A stretch of 64,000 nucleotides of DNA. Source: Chloroflexota bacterium. GTDB lineage: Bacteria > Chloroflexota > Anaerolineae > Promineifilales > Promineifilaceae. The position numbers and the translations under genes are program-made. Where the stretch lies: positions 131,996-195,995 of the forward strand of contig JAGOMA010000005.1 of the NCBI GenBank assembly GCA_017993775.1. The letters are read 5' to 3'. Positions 45,789 through 54,983 of this stretch are shown here, in pieces (position 1 is the stretch's first letter; each line of letters starts with the position of its first letter). The notes under the pieces are model-generated. The model made no database searches. It was not told the origin of the DNA and worked only from the letters and a program-made list of their open reading frames with translations.

Positions 45789-45810
45789 GAGATTGGTCCA
45801 ATCTTGGAGA
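45789..45810. repeat. AGATTGGTCCAATCT palindrome
   Basis: AGATTGGTCCAATCTTGGAG, a single unit of the dispersed family, inside the polysaccharide block between two GT2 genes. Confidence 0.6.
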
Positions 45811-45886
45811 TTAGGTCGATCCTAAAACCACCAGCTTATTTGCGAATGCTCATTTAAATTTTTTAGTTGCCCCAAAATGGATGCGG

Positions 45887-46831
45887 TTAATCCACCAGAA
45901 CGCCTTCACTGAAAGGCTGGAGCAGGTTGGCGTGAGTGCGGTAATGGTGCAAACAGGACGCGTAACCGCTGGAAAAAAATCGCCAACCGATGAAGCCAGA
46001 AAAAATACGTTGGGGTCGAAACGGCCGTTTCCAGCCATTCAAACGCTCATTTCTTGTTGCGGCAAACCATTTTTCACCCCGGATGTCACCCATCAGCGTT
46101 AACTTGGCCGCTAACCCCCCGTTGGCATAGGCATAGTTACGCGCATGTTTCCAAAGTTGTTGATTGTAACGATACCCAAATGTATGGCAGACCACAGCTT
46201 TGGGCGTCGTGGCCATTTTGATGTTCAATGCCTCCGCCCGCAATAAATAATCTGAATCATCGGCGGCCGGGAATTCGGTGCCGGGGCCGAGATAGGCATC
46301 CCAGGGGCCGATCACCTCAGCCGCTGAACGGGTAATGGCCACATTACAGCTGATCCATTCCCAGCCGGCCGGCGGGGTGTACCCCATCTGCTGCGGATCG
46401 TAAACCGATTCGGATGGCGTAACTGTGGGGCATTTGGCTATGCCCCGGCCAGTTTTCGGGGGAGCTACCACTGCGCCGCCAACCATGCCAAGCGTTGGGT
46501 CTTGCGCAAAATAGGTCATGAACGTAGCCAGCCACGCTTCGTCGGCTTCGCAATCATCATCGATAAAGGCAAAAATATCGCCGGTAGCCACTTCCATGGC
46601 TTTGTTGCGCGCGCGGGTGGCGCCTCGTTCCGGGGTGTGGGCGTAACGAATTCGTGGGTCGTCGGTTGCGCTGGTTACGGCCGTTCTCGTCGCCTGAGTC
46701 TGGGGAAGACTTAAATCACCTTGACCCACCGCAATAAGTTCCCAGTCGGTCCAGCTTTGTTTAAGAATAGATTGAATCGTCAGAGCTATCGTATCCGGCC
46801 GAGAAGTCGGTACACAAACAGATACCTTCAT
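45887..46831 (-). CDS. Family 2 glycosyltransferase
   Basis: 314 residues. VSVCVPTSRPDTIALTIQS, a long insert, then IFAFIDDDCEADEAWL (DDD metal site) and GAWDAYLGPGTEFPAADDSD. It belongs to the GT2 group with an extended acceptor domain. First gene downstream of a 466-bp gap. Confidence 0.86.
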   Translation of the reverse strand: MKVSVCVPTSRPDTIALTIQSILKQSWTDWELIAVGQGDLSLPQTQATRTAVTSATDDPRIRYAHTPERGATRARNKAMEVATGDIFAFIDDDCEADEAWLATFMTYFAQDPTLGMVGGAVVAPPKTGRGIAKCPTVTPSESVYDPQQMGYTPPAGWEWISCNVAITRSAAEVIGPWDAYLGPGTEFPAADDSDYLLRAEALNIKMATTPKAVVCHTFGYRYNQQLWKHARNYAYANGGLAAKLTLMGDIRGEKWFAATRNERLNGWKRPFRPQRIFSGFIGWRFFSSGYASCLHHYRTHANLLQPFSEGVLVD

Positions 46832-47297
46832 CGTAACCCTCTTTGAAAATTTACGGGTGAATATTGCAGCACGAAGACATTACCTGCAAACAAAACCGGA
46901 TGACATTGATAAATAAATACCGTGGGTGCGCTTAAAGAGTCAAAAGCTTCTAGCAGGAAGACTCTTGTTTAGAGACCTACTGTTGATTTGCTGCAGAATC
47001 AACCTTCTTAAAATAACGTGGGAACCTTGCAAACTATCTAAAGTTAAATCAAGGCAATCTATTGCCAAAACCTGCTGAAGTTATCTGGCCGCACACACAG
47101 CACCAATTAAAAGCATTGGATAGAATCAGGTTACTGGTTATTCAGGAATTCAGGGGATTTGACACCCAATAAAGCGTGACCAGAGAGACCTCACGCAACA
47201 CGCATCACGCTTCACGCCGGACCCCACGAAATCCTAAAGACCCACGTTACTTTACAGGTTTTGTCAATTTAGGGGCGTGGAGCAGAAACCGTGACGG
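46832..47297. other. 466-bp gene-free region
   Basis: Contains the second copy of the 100-bp repeat (47150-47250) and a short AAGAGTC/GACTCTT inverted repeat near 46934-46965. No gene or recognised RNA. It splits the polysaccharide block, and an internal promoter for the 36.6-46.8 kb genes probably lies here. Confidence 0.45.
47150..47250 (+). repeat. About 100-bp dispersed repeat, copy 2
   Basis: GGAATTCAGGGGATTTGACAC, GCGTGACCAGAGAG, CGCATCACGCTTCA, GCCGGACCCCAC, AAATCCTAAAGA. Same element, inverted, at 21141-21250. Short indels separate the copies. Confidence 0.75.
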
Positions 47298-48461
47298 TCA
47301 GCCTGTGGGAGTGGGCGCAACAGGCAAAGAGGGCAACCAAATTTCTCTGTTTAAACTGAGTACGGAATCTGTACTCAGACAATTGGCGTCTAGTACCGAT
47401 TCTAAAGAGGCTCCGGCGGCAAAGGCAAGATTGGCTATTGTATCGCCTGTTTTTATGCGGTAACTCACCCATCCGGGCGGAGGAGTAACCTCGCAAGCCG
47501 CACCCGCCGGTTCAGCGGACGCATTGGCAGCGGGCGTCGATGTGCCGTCAGGCGAAGCGCCTTCGGGTGATGGCGTGCCGATTGGGGCGGGCACGGTGCG
47601 TGATGGAATTGGCGTTTCAGCCAAATTGGGCGTCATCAAGAAATTGATGTCGTCGATGTAAATGGTATTTGCAAACCCGGCGTCATTTTTCAGGTAGAAG
47701 CCGGTCACATATTGGTACTCTGGATCGTAGACGAGCGATTCCATGGGCAAATACACCTCAACCCACGTTTCTGGCGGAATGGAGCGATTAAGACCCAAGA
47801 AATATAAACGTGTTTCGGAAAAGGATTCGCCCTGCGGGAAGGCAACCGATTTGTCGTCGGCGACCCAATAGTAATAATCGTTGCTGCCCACAACGGCAAC
47901 AGCCAGTTCGTCTAATTGCAGATAATCATCTCCGCTGTTTAGCCAAAAATCTATTCCTACGACTTCGCTGAATGGATACGAGACGCGGGTTTCTGGCTTG
48001 ACAGTGAAAAAAAGTGTGCTGAAGTCGATTTCAGGCGTGAAGGCGATGGAACGCTGTCCGCTGTGGACGCGAATTTCGCTGGCGGTATCAAAAATTGCGC
48101 CTGTGTCTTCCAAAATAGTCCAGTTTTCGTTTAAGGCATCATCATAAATGGTTTTGGTGATGGTGTCGGTGGACGAAAAATTGGGGCGGAGCGGCGGGTA
48201 AGTGGGAAAGGGGGTTTTGGTTAGGGTGGGAACCGGGGTATTACGTTCGGAGAAGATGCCGGCGACGGTGGGCACGGCCGTTAATTGGGCATTGGTTCTC
48301 GTTTCATAAGCCGTTGGCGCTTCCGTCTGGGTGAAAAACAAAAAGGTCGTCGGCGTTGGCAATGGGACAACGGTTATCACCGTACCCGATGTTGTCGATT
48401 GGCAACCGGTGAACAGCCAAAGGAAAAACAATACCCAGATAGTGGCAAAACGGGTTTTCAT
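47298..48461 (-). CDS. Lipoprotein with beta-rich domain and C-terminal LysM
   Basis: 387 residues. Signal peptide with lipobox LFTGC (Cys about 20), a Pro/Thr-rich stretch, a beta-sandwich-like region at about 105-280 (DDALNENWTILEDTGAIFDT to YIDDINFLMTP) resembling a carbohydrate-binding module, a second Pro/Thr linker, and a LysM motif (WVSYRIKTGDTIANLAFAAG to EIWLPS) at the end. LysM binds peptidoglycan or chitin-like GlcNAc chains. Inferred: anchors or guides the polysaccharide at the cell surface. It lies 12 bp after a GT4 gene. Confidence 0.85.
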   Translation of the reverse strand: MKTRFATIWVLFFLWLFTGCQSTTSGTVITVVPLPTPTTFLFFTQTEAPTAYETRTNAQLTAVPTVAGIFSERNTPVPTLTKTPFPTYPPLRPNFSSTDTITKTIYDDALNENWTILEDTGAIFDTASEIRVHSGQRSIAFTPEIDFSTLFFTVKPETRVSYPFSEVVGIDFWLNSGDDYLQLDELAVAVVGSNDYYYWVADDKSVAFPQGESFSETRLYFLGLNRSIPPETWVEVYLPMESLVYDPEYQYVTGFYLKNDAGFANTIYIDDINFLMTPNLAETPIPSRTVPAPIGTPSPEGASPDGTSTPAANASAEPAGAACEVTPPPGWVSYRIKTGDTIANLAFAAGASLESVLDANCLSTDSVLSLNREIWLPSLPVAPTPTG

Positions 48462-48473
48462 GAAAGAGCTGCC

Positions 48474-49547
48474 TTATACGGCCGTTTGATGCAAGATTTC
48501 AGTGATTCGGGCTGCATTTCGTCGTGCGTCAAACAATTGTTCGGCTCGATTGCGGGCAGCCTGCCCCAACCGTGTCCGCAAATCGGGGTCCACAGCAAGC
48601 TGATGCAGGCGTTTGGCCAACAGGTCAACGTTACCCGGACTTACCAGGAAACCAGTTTCACCGTCGACAACGATATCGGTAACTCCGCCAACGGCCGTGG
48701 CAATTACTGGCATCCCCATCGCACTGGCCTCTATTGCCGCAATACCAAAAGCCTCAGCTTTGGTGGGCAAGACAAATACATCCGCTGTCTGGTAGAGATC
48801 AATGAGTGCCGCAGAATTGGGCTGCAGGTGATTGTAGACCAAAACACCGCGCTCCGGTTGAATCTGCGAGCGTGTCACCAACTGCAATTCGGCCGAGCCA
48901 TCCGGCAGCCGCCGGAACGCGTTCAGCAAAACGTCGCCACCTTTGCGGTAAAAATCTCCCCCGACAAATAAAATTCGTAACGTTCCATTGGGCTGGCGGA
49001 CTTTTGGCCGCCAGATGTCCAGGTTTACCCCTGGCGGAACTACTTCGACACGCGCCGAGTTTACCCCATAATCCCGAATGAGCGAATCTTTAACCCAGGT
49101 GGACCAGGGCAAGACACGCGCCGCGCCGCGAAAGAGGGCACAGTTAACGCGATGTTTATAATCCCGCAGCAGCTTCCATCGGTCCGGTTGATGCCCGTAC
49201 AGCTCGGCCATCTCGTCGTATTGCCTGGGGGTGATGTCGGTGGACAAAATATAGGGTTGGCGGTGAATGAGGCGACCGGCGAGAGCGGCGGGAACTTGCG
49301 TATTTGCCAGCACCACATCGGCCGGGGTTTGTTTTAGTCCGCTGCGGGCTTCGGCACGGCCGTTTAACGTTCCGCGCACACTTTCTGGCAAAAAGGACAA
49401 TTGGGTCCAAACATACCCATCACCTTCATAGGTAATGGGAACCCAATTGGCCTGGATTTCCTGTGTTTGATCAATGAACTGCCTGAGATTCTGATAATAT
49501 GCGCGATGGCCGATGTGTTGCTCCATCACGAAGGTTACACGAATCAT
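48474..49547 (-). CDS. Family 4 glycosyltransferase
   Basis: 357 residues, GT-B. LSTDITPRQYDEMAELY, VVPPGVNLDIW, ILFVGGDFYRKGG, VFVLPTKAEAFGIAAIEASA (E-x7-E) and VVDGETGFLVSPG. Same subgroup as 40125-41219. Functions in repeat-unit assembly. Confidence 0.88.
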   Translation of the reverse strand: MIRVTFVMEQHIGHRAYYQNLRQFIDQTQEIQANWVPITYEGDGYVWTQLSFLPESVRGTLNGRAEARSGLKQTPADVVLANTQVPAALAGRLIHRQPYILSTDITPRQYDEMAELYGHQPDRWKLLRDYKHRVNCALFRGAARVLPWSTWVKDSLIRDYGVNSARVEVVPPGVNLDIWRPKVRQPNGTLRILFVGGDFYRKGGDVLLNAFRRLPDGSAELQLVTRSQIQPERGVLVYNHLQPNSAALIDLYQTADVFVLPTKAEAFGIAAIEASAMGMPVIATAVGGVTDIVVDGETGFLVSPGNVDLLAKRLHQLAVDPDLRTRLGQAARNRAEQLFDARRNAARITEILHQTAV

Positions 49548-49598
49548 AAATTCCCTATCAAGGTACTCTGCCGCAGCCGAGGGTTAAACGTTCTCGGC

Positions 49599-50156
49599 TT
49601 ACGAATCTTCAATGCTTAAAGCATCCTGCGCCGCGGGCGCTTGCTTGATGACTTTGGCCGGAACGCCAACCGCTGTAGCCCCTGGCGGCACATCATGAAT
49701 AACAACCGCGTTCGCGCCAATCACTGCGCCATCACCAACCTGAATACCGCCCAGCACGCGCGCGCCTGCGCCAATAAACACGTTGTTCCCAATTCGGGGA
49801 AAGGCCCATTCATTGCGCATCCCGGTGGTGACGCTGGCGACGATGGTGCAATTCTCGCCCATTTCTTGCACGGCAATGACCGTGCCTACCGGGTGGGCAA
49901 TATAAAGTCCGCCGCCAATCTTGGCCCCTATCCAGATTTCTAAGCCGAAAAACCGCAGCAGGAAGCGCTGTACCAGACCGGGGATCATCGGAATACGCCG
50001 TTCTTTGCACCAGGAACCAAAACGATACCAAAGCATGGCGCGTAAGGACATATACTGCCAAAGCAGCCGCAGCGTGCGCCCCCATGTTATTTCAGACGGA
50101 TCGGCGATTTGCTGCGGCACGACCCATCGTTGCACATCTTGTTTGAATTTACTCAT
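49599..50156 (-). CDS. Serine-acetyltransferase-like hexapeptide acetyltransferase
   Basis: 185 residues from the ATG at 50156; the longer reading from 50237 overlaps the upstream gene by 74 bp. Hexapeptide repeats of the left-handed beta helix from about residue 75 ([80 protein letters not shown]). The CysE-type catalytic His is HPVGTVI. In such loci these enzymes usually O-acetylate sugars. Confidence 0.86.
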   Translation of the reverse strand: MSKFKQDVQRWVVPQQIADPSEITWGRTLRLLWQYMSLRAMLWYRFGSWCKERRIPMIPGLVQRFLLRFFGLEIWIGAKIGGGLYIAHPVGTVIAVQEMGENCTIVASVTTGMRNEWAFPRIGNNVFIGAGARVLGGIQVGDGAVIGANAVVIHDVPPGATAVGVPAKVIKQAPAAQDALSIEDS

Positions 50157-50163
50157 GACCCAA

Positions 50164-51213
50164 TCACCTGTCTGCCATTGAAGTTTGTGCGGGTGGGCGA
50201 CTTGTGTCATTGCCCGATTGGTCTGGCGTAACCGCATTCGGGGCGCTTAGGCCGGCAAAAAACGCCGCCCGGCTGCCCAATTGGTCGGTTGTGCCTTGAT
50301 AATACCGCAGGTTAAAAATGCCGCTGTAAGCCTGGGCCGCTAGGGTTTTCAGACCGAATTTGTAGCCTGCCAAGGCGGTGATTTCTAGCAGTTTGAGGAT
50401 GAGTTGGCTGATAAACGGCCGTCCCAATCCCATGCTCGTTATCGCCCGAATCATCACATTTCGCTGACGGTATTCGCGCCAGACGGCCGTCAGCAGCCAG
50501 GTCTGCCCTTTTTCTTGCGCAAAAATCACGTCGTTACGGCCGTATGCATACGCAATATTCATCCAAGAGGTAAAACTGCGCTCGGCATAATGGTAGCCGA
50601 TGGCTTCGGCGTTAAACACAAAGCGCAAGCCGGAATCGGCCAGCCGATAGGCTAATTCCACGTCTTCGGCGCGCTTAAATTGGGCGTCGAAGCCGCCAGA
50701 AGCCAGGAGATAACTCCGAGGCAGCGAGGTATTACCGGTGTAGAACTGCCGCGCTGTGGGTTCCCAATCGCCGTGGGTCATGGCTGTGTACTGCTTCACC
50801 AACATGGCCTGTTCCCATTGCACCCAGGGAGCCATCACAAAATCGGCGGGCGTGATCATAGGGCCAAGAACTACCACGTTGTCGCCTTCGGCGGCATGGG
50901 TGCGCAGGTGTTCGGCCAATAACTGTGGGGCGGGAACCACATCATCATCTAGGAAGACAATAAGGTCGCCGACGGCCGTTTGGATTCCCGTATTTCGCGC
51001 CGCAGCCGCCCCAGCATTCACCTGAAAAACAGGATTCAGGGTCAAGGGTGTCTCCAGATTGGTCAGAAATTCATCTGTGCCGTCGGTGGCGCCATCGGAA
51101 ACAACCACAACTTCAAAGTTGGCCGGGGCAAGGGTTTGGTTTTCCAGGCCCTCAAGCACCCGTTTTAAGGAGGTAAGCCGATTATAGGTGGGGATGATGA
51201 TGCTGATGTTCAT
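50164..51213 (-). CDS. Family 2 glycosyltransferase
   Basis: 349 residues. [42 protein letters not shown] (DxD), and [15 protein letters not shown]. Followed by a low-complexity C-terminal tail ([16 protein letters not shown]). Eight bases before the acetyltransferase start. Confidence 0.88.
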   Translation of the reverse strand: MNISIIIPTYNRLTSLKRVLEGLENQTLAPANFEVVVVSDGATDGTDEFLTNLETPLTLNPVFQVNAGAAAARNTGIQTAVGDLIVFLDDDVVPAPQLLAEHLRTHAAEGDNVVVLGPMITPADFVMAPWVQWEQAMLVKQYTAMTHGDWEPTARQFYTGNTSLPRSYLLASGGFDAQFKRAEDVELAYRLADSGLRFVFNAEAIGYHYAERSFTSWMNIAYAYGRNDVIFAQEKGQTWLLTAVWREYRQRNVMIRAITSMGLGRPFISQLILKLLEITALAGYKFGLKTLAAQAYSGIFNLRYYQGTTDQLGSRAAFFAGLSAPNAVTPDQSGNDTSRPPAQTSMADR

Positions 51214-51232
51214 AGAGATGACGGCCGTTTCC

Positions 51233-51766
51233 TCATAATTGCCGAATAACTTTTGCCGGTGTGCCTACCGCTAAACTGCGCGGTGGAATATCGCGCGTCA
51301 CCACGCTGCCCGCGCCGATGACACTGCCCGCGCCAATCGTGACGCCGCCCAGTACTATAACCCGCGCCCCCAGCCACACATTTTCTTCTAATACAACCGG
51401 CTTCGATTCCGGGCGCTCGTCCCGGCGTTCCGGTTCCAGCCGGTGAAAGTCGTTGTCCATGATGATGACGTACGTGCCGATGTTGCAATGTGGCCCAATC
51501 CGCACTGAGCGCAAAGCAGAAATAGAGGTGCCATAGTTGATAAACGTGCCGTCACCGATTTCCAGCGTCCCCTGCTCGCCTGTCCCCAATTCCAACGGGA
51601 CAATTCTCCCCTCAATTCGGACGCGATTGCCAATGCGCAACACTCCCTGGTTTTTCACAACCGCCCGGCCCCATAATCGAACCCGCGGACCCAGGTAAGC
51701 GGCTGAACGAAAATACCAACGGGCGCTGAGATTGGCCCAAACATTGTGCCAGAAAGCCAGGTTCAT
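51233..51766 (-). CDS. Hexapeptide acyltransferase
   Basis: 177 residues from the ATG at 51766, which overlaps the upstream stop in an ATGA. Left-handed beta helix with VRIGPHCNIGTYVIIMDNDFH and ENVWLGARVIVLGGVTIGAG. The loop IMDNDFHRLEPERRDE resembles WbbJ/NodL-like maltose-acetyltransferase family loops. The larger reading from 51988 is in the wrong phase upstream. Confidence 0.87.
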   Translation of the reverse strand: MNLAFWHNVWANLSARWYFRSAAYLGPRVRLWGRAVVKNQGVLRIGNRVRIEGRIVPLELGTGEQGTLEIGDGTFINYGTSISALRSVRIGPHCNIGTYVIIMDNDFHRLEPERRDERPESKPVVLEENVWLGARVIVLGGVTIGAGSVIGAGSVVTRDIPPRSLAVGTPAKVIRQL

Positions 51767-52338
51767 GGTGTTACCGCGCCTTTTTGCCCTTCGTCCAAAA
51801 GACGCATTACTTTGGCTGGCACGCCGCCCACCAGGGTATTGGGCTGCACGTCTTTGGTAACCACCGCTCCAGCGGCAACCACCGCCCCAGACCCAACGGT
51901 AACGCCGGGAAGAATGGTGCAGCGCGCGCCCAACCAGGCGCCGTCTCCGATGACAATGGGCTGCGGAACCAACAAACCCAGCCGGCAAGAAGCATCGCCA
52001 ATTTCGTGCGCGCCGGTAATGAGGGTGACTTGTGGTCCCAGGACAACCTGGCTGCCAATGGCAATGGGCGCCGCCAGATCGATAAAGCAGTCGATGTTAA
52101 ACAGGGAGTGGTGGCCGATGGTTAATTTTTGGTGCAGCTTGCCGCTGCCAATGAGTTTGGGCAGCCCCCACATCGACGCGCCATGGCCAATATGGAAGCC
52201 AAGCAGGCGTAAGAGGGCAACGCGCAGTCGGCTGCCTACATAAGGGGGCAAGGGAAATAGCAGGATTTGCGCCAGCAGCCAGCGTGGGTGCAGCCCATAC
52301 ATTTCTTCACGGGCGACACTGAGTAGTTTTTGCATCAT
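51763..52338 (-). CDS. Hexapeptide acyltransferase, WcaF-like
   Basis: 191 residues. Left-handed beta helix: NIDCFIDLAAPIAIGSQVVL, LITGAHEIGDASC with the active-site His, and GAWLGARCTILPGVTVGSGA. It resembles colanic-acid WcaF/WcaB-type acetyltransferases. Coupled to the next acyltransferase gene by a four-base overlap. Confidence 0.87.
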   Translation of the reverse strand: MMQKLLSVAREEMYGLHPRWLLAQILLFPLPPYVGSRLRVALLRLLGFHIGHGASMWGLPKLIGSGKLHQKLTIGHHSLFNIDCFIDLAAPIAIGSQVVLGPQVTLITGAHEIGDASCRLGLLVPQPIVIGDGAWLGARCTILPGVTVGSGAVVAAGAVVTKDVQPNTLVGGVPAKVMRLLDEGQKGAVTP

Positions 52339-52353
52339 AGGGTAAGATGTGCC

Positions 52354-53934
52354 TCATTTTGTATTCGATGATGATGATGGAAACGGCCGTATCCCAGGCG
52401 CTGGTTCAGGCGCAGGCTGCCAGGGCCAGCGAGTTTGTTTGGCAGGGACCGGTTGGCTGACGATGTGTTCGGCCGCACTAAGCAAGCCCATCATCATGCC
52501 CACGTAGACCATGCTCTGAATGTCCCAAGAAATATCCGCATAGGCAAAAATAAAGTGCATGACGATGTAGAGAACGGCCGTCAGAACGATTGCGCTCATG
52601 TCATCACGCGGCATGCGCCACAAAGCTCGCGCCCCAACCATAATAGACATGCCAACCAAAAACAGCATGGCGATAAACCCGCCAACGCCAGCTTTTAGCC
52701 AGATCCAGATGATGGAGTTGTGGGGAAAATATTGCCACCAGGAGAAAAAGCTGATGTCTGGCAGGGGAACAATCACGTAAAATTTTTGCCCAAAGCCAAC
52801 GCCGGTTAACGGCCGTTGATGAACCGTAAAACTCGTGTTCACATTCTCTATCTGCCGATACAAATTCGATGACAAATCCGCCGCGTCCGCCTGATCCTGC
52901 GCCACAACCGACTTCACTGCCTGCGCCGGTAAGCCCAGCGCGCCGCTGGCATTCCAAAAAATAGCTATGTAGACCATTGCGGCCAGGCCTAAGGGCGGCA
53001 CAATCAACCAAAACGCCCGTCTGTTTTCCAGGAACAGGATAATCGCCATCATGACCAGGGCAATCGCCAACGTTAGAAAAGCTGCGCGGCGCTGCGTAGC
53101 CAGATATGTCAGAAACACAATCGGAACCATCAATGGCAGCACAAAGCGCTTAACCGCAGATGCTTTATACAGCCACGCCGCCGCCACAAAAACAAACAAC
53201 GTATTCATGTGAATAGCCGCCGCATGTTCCGTAATCGCTTCCACACCTTGCAAACTGCCCCGGAGTGTCACCAGAAAATAATAATCGCCAATCAAACTCT
53301 CTACCAACAGAGCCAGCATGGCTGTCCAGAGCAAATTGCTGGCCTGACTGCGCGTTTCTATCAGGTTGTTGGTCAAAATCATCATGGCAATCAAATAAAA
53401 AATGGGCCGCGACTCCCAAAGAGCAATGTTCAGATTGCCGCCGGTAGAAACGCCATAAACCAGACCAAATAAGATGAACCCCAAAAAGATCATCGCCGGC
53501 AAAAACAATTCACTGACGTAAAACTTCATCTTCCGCTGCATCGCCCCTCGACCCAGCCAGGAGATAAAAATCAGGGCGAAATAGGATTCCAAAGGGCTGA
53601 TAATGAGCGTGTCGTGTAAATATAACAATGACTCGCGGCTCGAAAAGTTTTTCGTAAATGGGTACCAGGGCGTTAGATAATTATCCCCTACCAGCACCAA
53701 AAAGATAATCAAATACAGGCCATAACGCGGCCGATAGAAAATTACCAGCACGCCCGCCAGATACACCAGCCAGGCCAAAACGGACAGATTGGGGCCGCGT
53801 TTCACCATCACCAGACCCAAAAACGCCGATAGGCCGAGCATTGTCAGGAACCATAATAGCCAGGCGACAGAGGAGCGCCGCTGGCGAGTTCCGACGTCTA
53901 TTGGGTGGTCATAGTTATCGATATACGTTGACAT
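52354..53934 (-). CDS. wzy: O-antigen ligase/polymerase-like protein (Wzy)
   Basis: 526 residues with about eleven membrane helices and a large outside loop at about 310-400 (SGALGLPAQAVKSVVAQDQ to FHQRPLTGVGFG...). The motif GVGFGQ near the loop end and FPHNSIIWIWLKAG after it match the Wzy_C/O-antigen ligase superfamily (PF04932). Polymerises or ligates lipid-linked repeat units outside the membrane. The soluble tail is Pro-rich. Gene name assigned by role. Confidence 0.83.
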   Translation of the reverse strand: MSTYIDNYDHPIDVGTRQRRSSVAWLLWFLTMLGLSAFLGLVMVKRGPNLSVLAWLVYLAGVLVIFYRPRYGLYLIIFLVLVGDNYLTPWYPFTKNFSSRESLLYLHDTLIISPLESYFALIFISWLGRGAMQRKMKFYVSELFLPAMIFLGFILFGLVYGVSTGGNLNIALWESRPIFYLIAMMILTNNLIETRSQASNLLWTAMLALLVESLIGDYYFLVTLRGSLQGVEAITEHAAAIHMNTLFVFVAAAWLYKASAVKRFVLPLMVPIVFLTYLATQRRAAFLTLAIALVMMAIILFLENRRAFWLIVPPLGLAAMVYIAIFWNASGALGLPAQAVKSVVAQDQADAADLSSNLYRQIENVNTSFTVHQRPLTGVGFGQKFYVIVPLPDISFFSWWQYFPHNSIIWIWLKAGVGGFIAMLFLVGMSIMVGARALWRMPRDDMSAIVLTAVLYIVMHFIFAYADISWDIQSMVYVGMMMGLLSAAEHIVSQPVPAKQTRWPWQPAPEPAPGIRPFPSSSSNTK

Positions 53935-54031
53935 GAGATCTGGGGCAATTTCCGAGTAAATGACGCAGTCTTGTCCATCACAGGTACCAGACGTAATTGC
54001 GCCAGCCCTCAGCCTGTTTGCAGACGGTAAC

Positions 54032-54175
54032 TCAGAGCTGATTCAGGAAATAATAAGCAAAACAAACCATCAAGCAGATGGCGAGCAAGATCAAAGAGCG
54101 CCGCTGGAAGGAAAGTTTCCACATCAGTAAGCCGCCGATGAAGGCGAAGATGATAAACCCGATAAAAATTTTCAC
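54032..54175 (-). CDS. 47-residue membrane peptide between the Wzy and ATPase genes
   Basis: GTG at 54175 with AAGGA nine bases upstream; stop TGA at 54034-54032. Sequence begins VKIFIGFIIFAFIGGLLMW and then SLILLAICLMVCFAYYFLNQ, two hydrophobic helices with KLSFQRR between them. It fits the gap between the ATPase gene (54229) and wzy (53934) in the same direction. No known family recognised; perhaps a small subunit of the export or polymerase complex. Confidence 0.6.
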   Translation of the reverse strand: MKIFIGFIIFAFIGGLLMWKLSFQRRSLILLAICLMVCFAYYFLNQL

Positions 54176-54228
54176 AGTGTTAAATCCTTGTGGATACGGC
54201 CGTTCCACACCCCATGCGTCACAAGGTA

Positions 54229-54939
54229 TCAGGCAGGAATCAACTTGGTCACAAACGTTGGCGTCGCCAATTTGACCCGGTTCAAAACCACACCCAACAT
54301 GGGAATATGGTCAATCTCATCCAGCCCCAGCCGCACATCCTCCACCGTAGTAATTCCCTGGCGCACCACCAGGCAGCAGGCGTCACCCAATGAAGCCAGG
54401 GGAATCGCGTCGCTGGTGGAATGAATGGCTGGAATATCCAAGATCAAAAAGTCAAACCGGGTGCTTAAGTTATTGATCGCATCTTGCAGTTCCTGGCTGC
54501 GCGCCATAACCGGCCTATGCTCGATGGCCATGTTTCCCGCAGGGATAAACATCAGGTTAGACCAGCCGGTGGGCGCGATAACATCATCAAGTTTGGCTTC
54601 TTTGGCAATGACGGCCGCCAGACCAGGATTATCGTTGGCCGCCATAATTGCCGGAGATGGCCACCACCAATTCAAATCCACCACGCAAATGCGCGCCTTC
54701 ATGTCATGGGCAATGGTGGCCGCCAAAGCCTGGGAAAGATAAGTTACCCCTTCGCCGCGCAGCGCCGAAACCATCGACAGGCGGGAGGGAAGCTGCCCGT
54801 TGCGCAAAATTCGCGTGACCATGTAGCGTAAATTATCAACCACCTCGCCAGAGAATTTCTGGAGGGGCGTGCCGTCGCCGGCCGGAATAACCAGCGGCGG
54901 CAGCGGTTCTTTTTTCTGTTTGCGTAAGGTAATTTTCAT
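54229..54939 (-). CDS. CpsD/BY-kinase-like ATPase with altered Walker A motif
   Basis: 236 residues of the tyrosine-kinase/ParA fold. The Walker A position reads ALRGEGVTYLSQ: the usual GEGKT lysine is Val65. Walker A' has hhhD as VVDLNWWW and Walker B is FLILDIPAI (Asp168). There is no C-terminal Tyr cluster. Known: BY-kinases work with Wzz to control chain length and autophosphorylate on C-terminal Tyr. Here ATP hydrolysis and Tyr phosphorylation are probably lost; it may act as a structural or nucleotide-sensing partner of the Wzz-like protein at 56453. Confidence 0.78.
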   Translation of the reverse strand: MKITLRKQKKEPLPPLVIPAGDGTPLQKFSGEVVDNLRYMVTRILRNGQLPSRLSMVSALRGEGVTYLSQALAATIAHDMKARICVVDLNWWWPSPAIMAANDNPGLAAVIAKEAKLDDVIAPTGWSNLMFIPAGNMAIEHRPVMARSQELQDAINNLSTRFDFLILDIPAIHSTSDAIPLASLGDACCLVVRQGITTVEDVRLGLDEIDHIPMLGVVLNRVKLATPTFVTKLIPA

Positions 54940-54983
54940 AACAATCTCGTTGCAAGACGGGTAAATGACATTTAGCTATCCAC

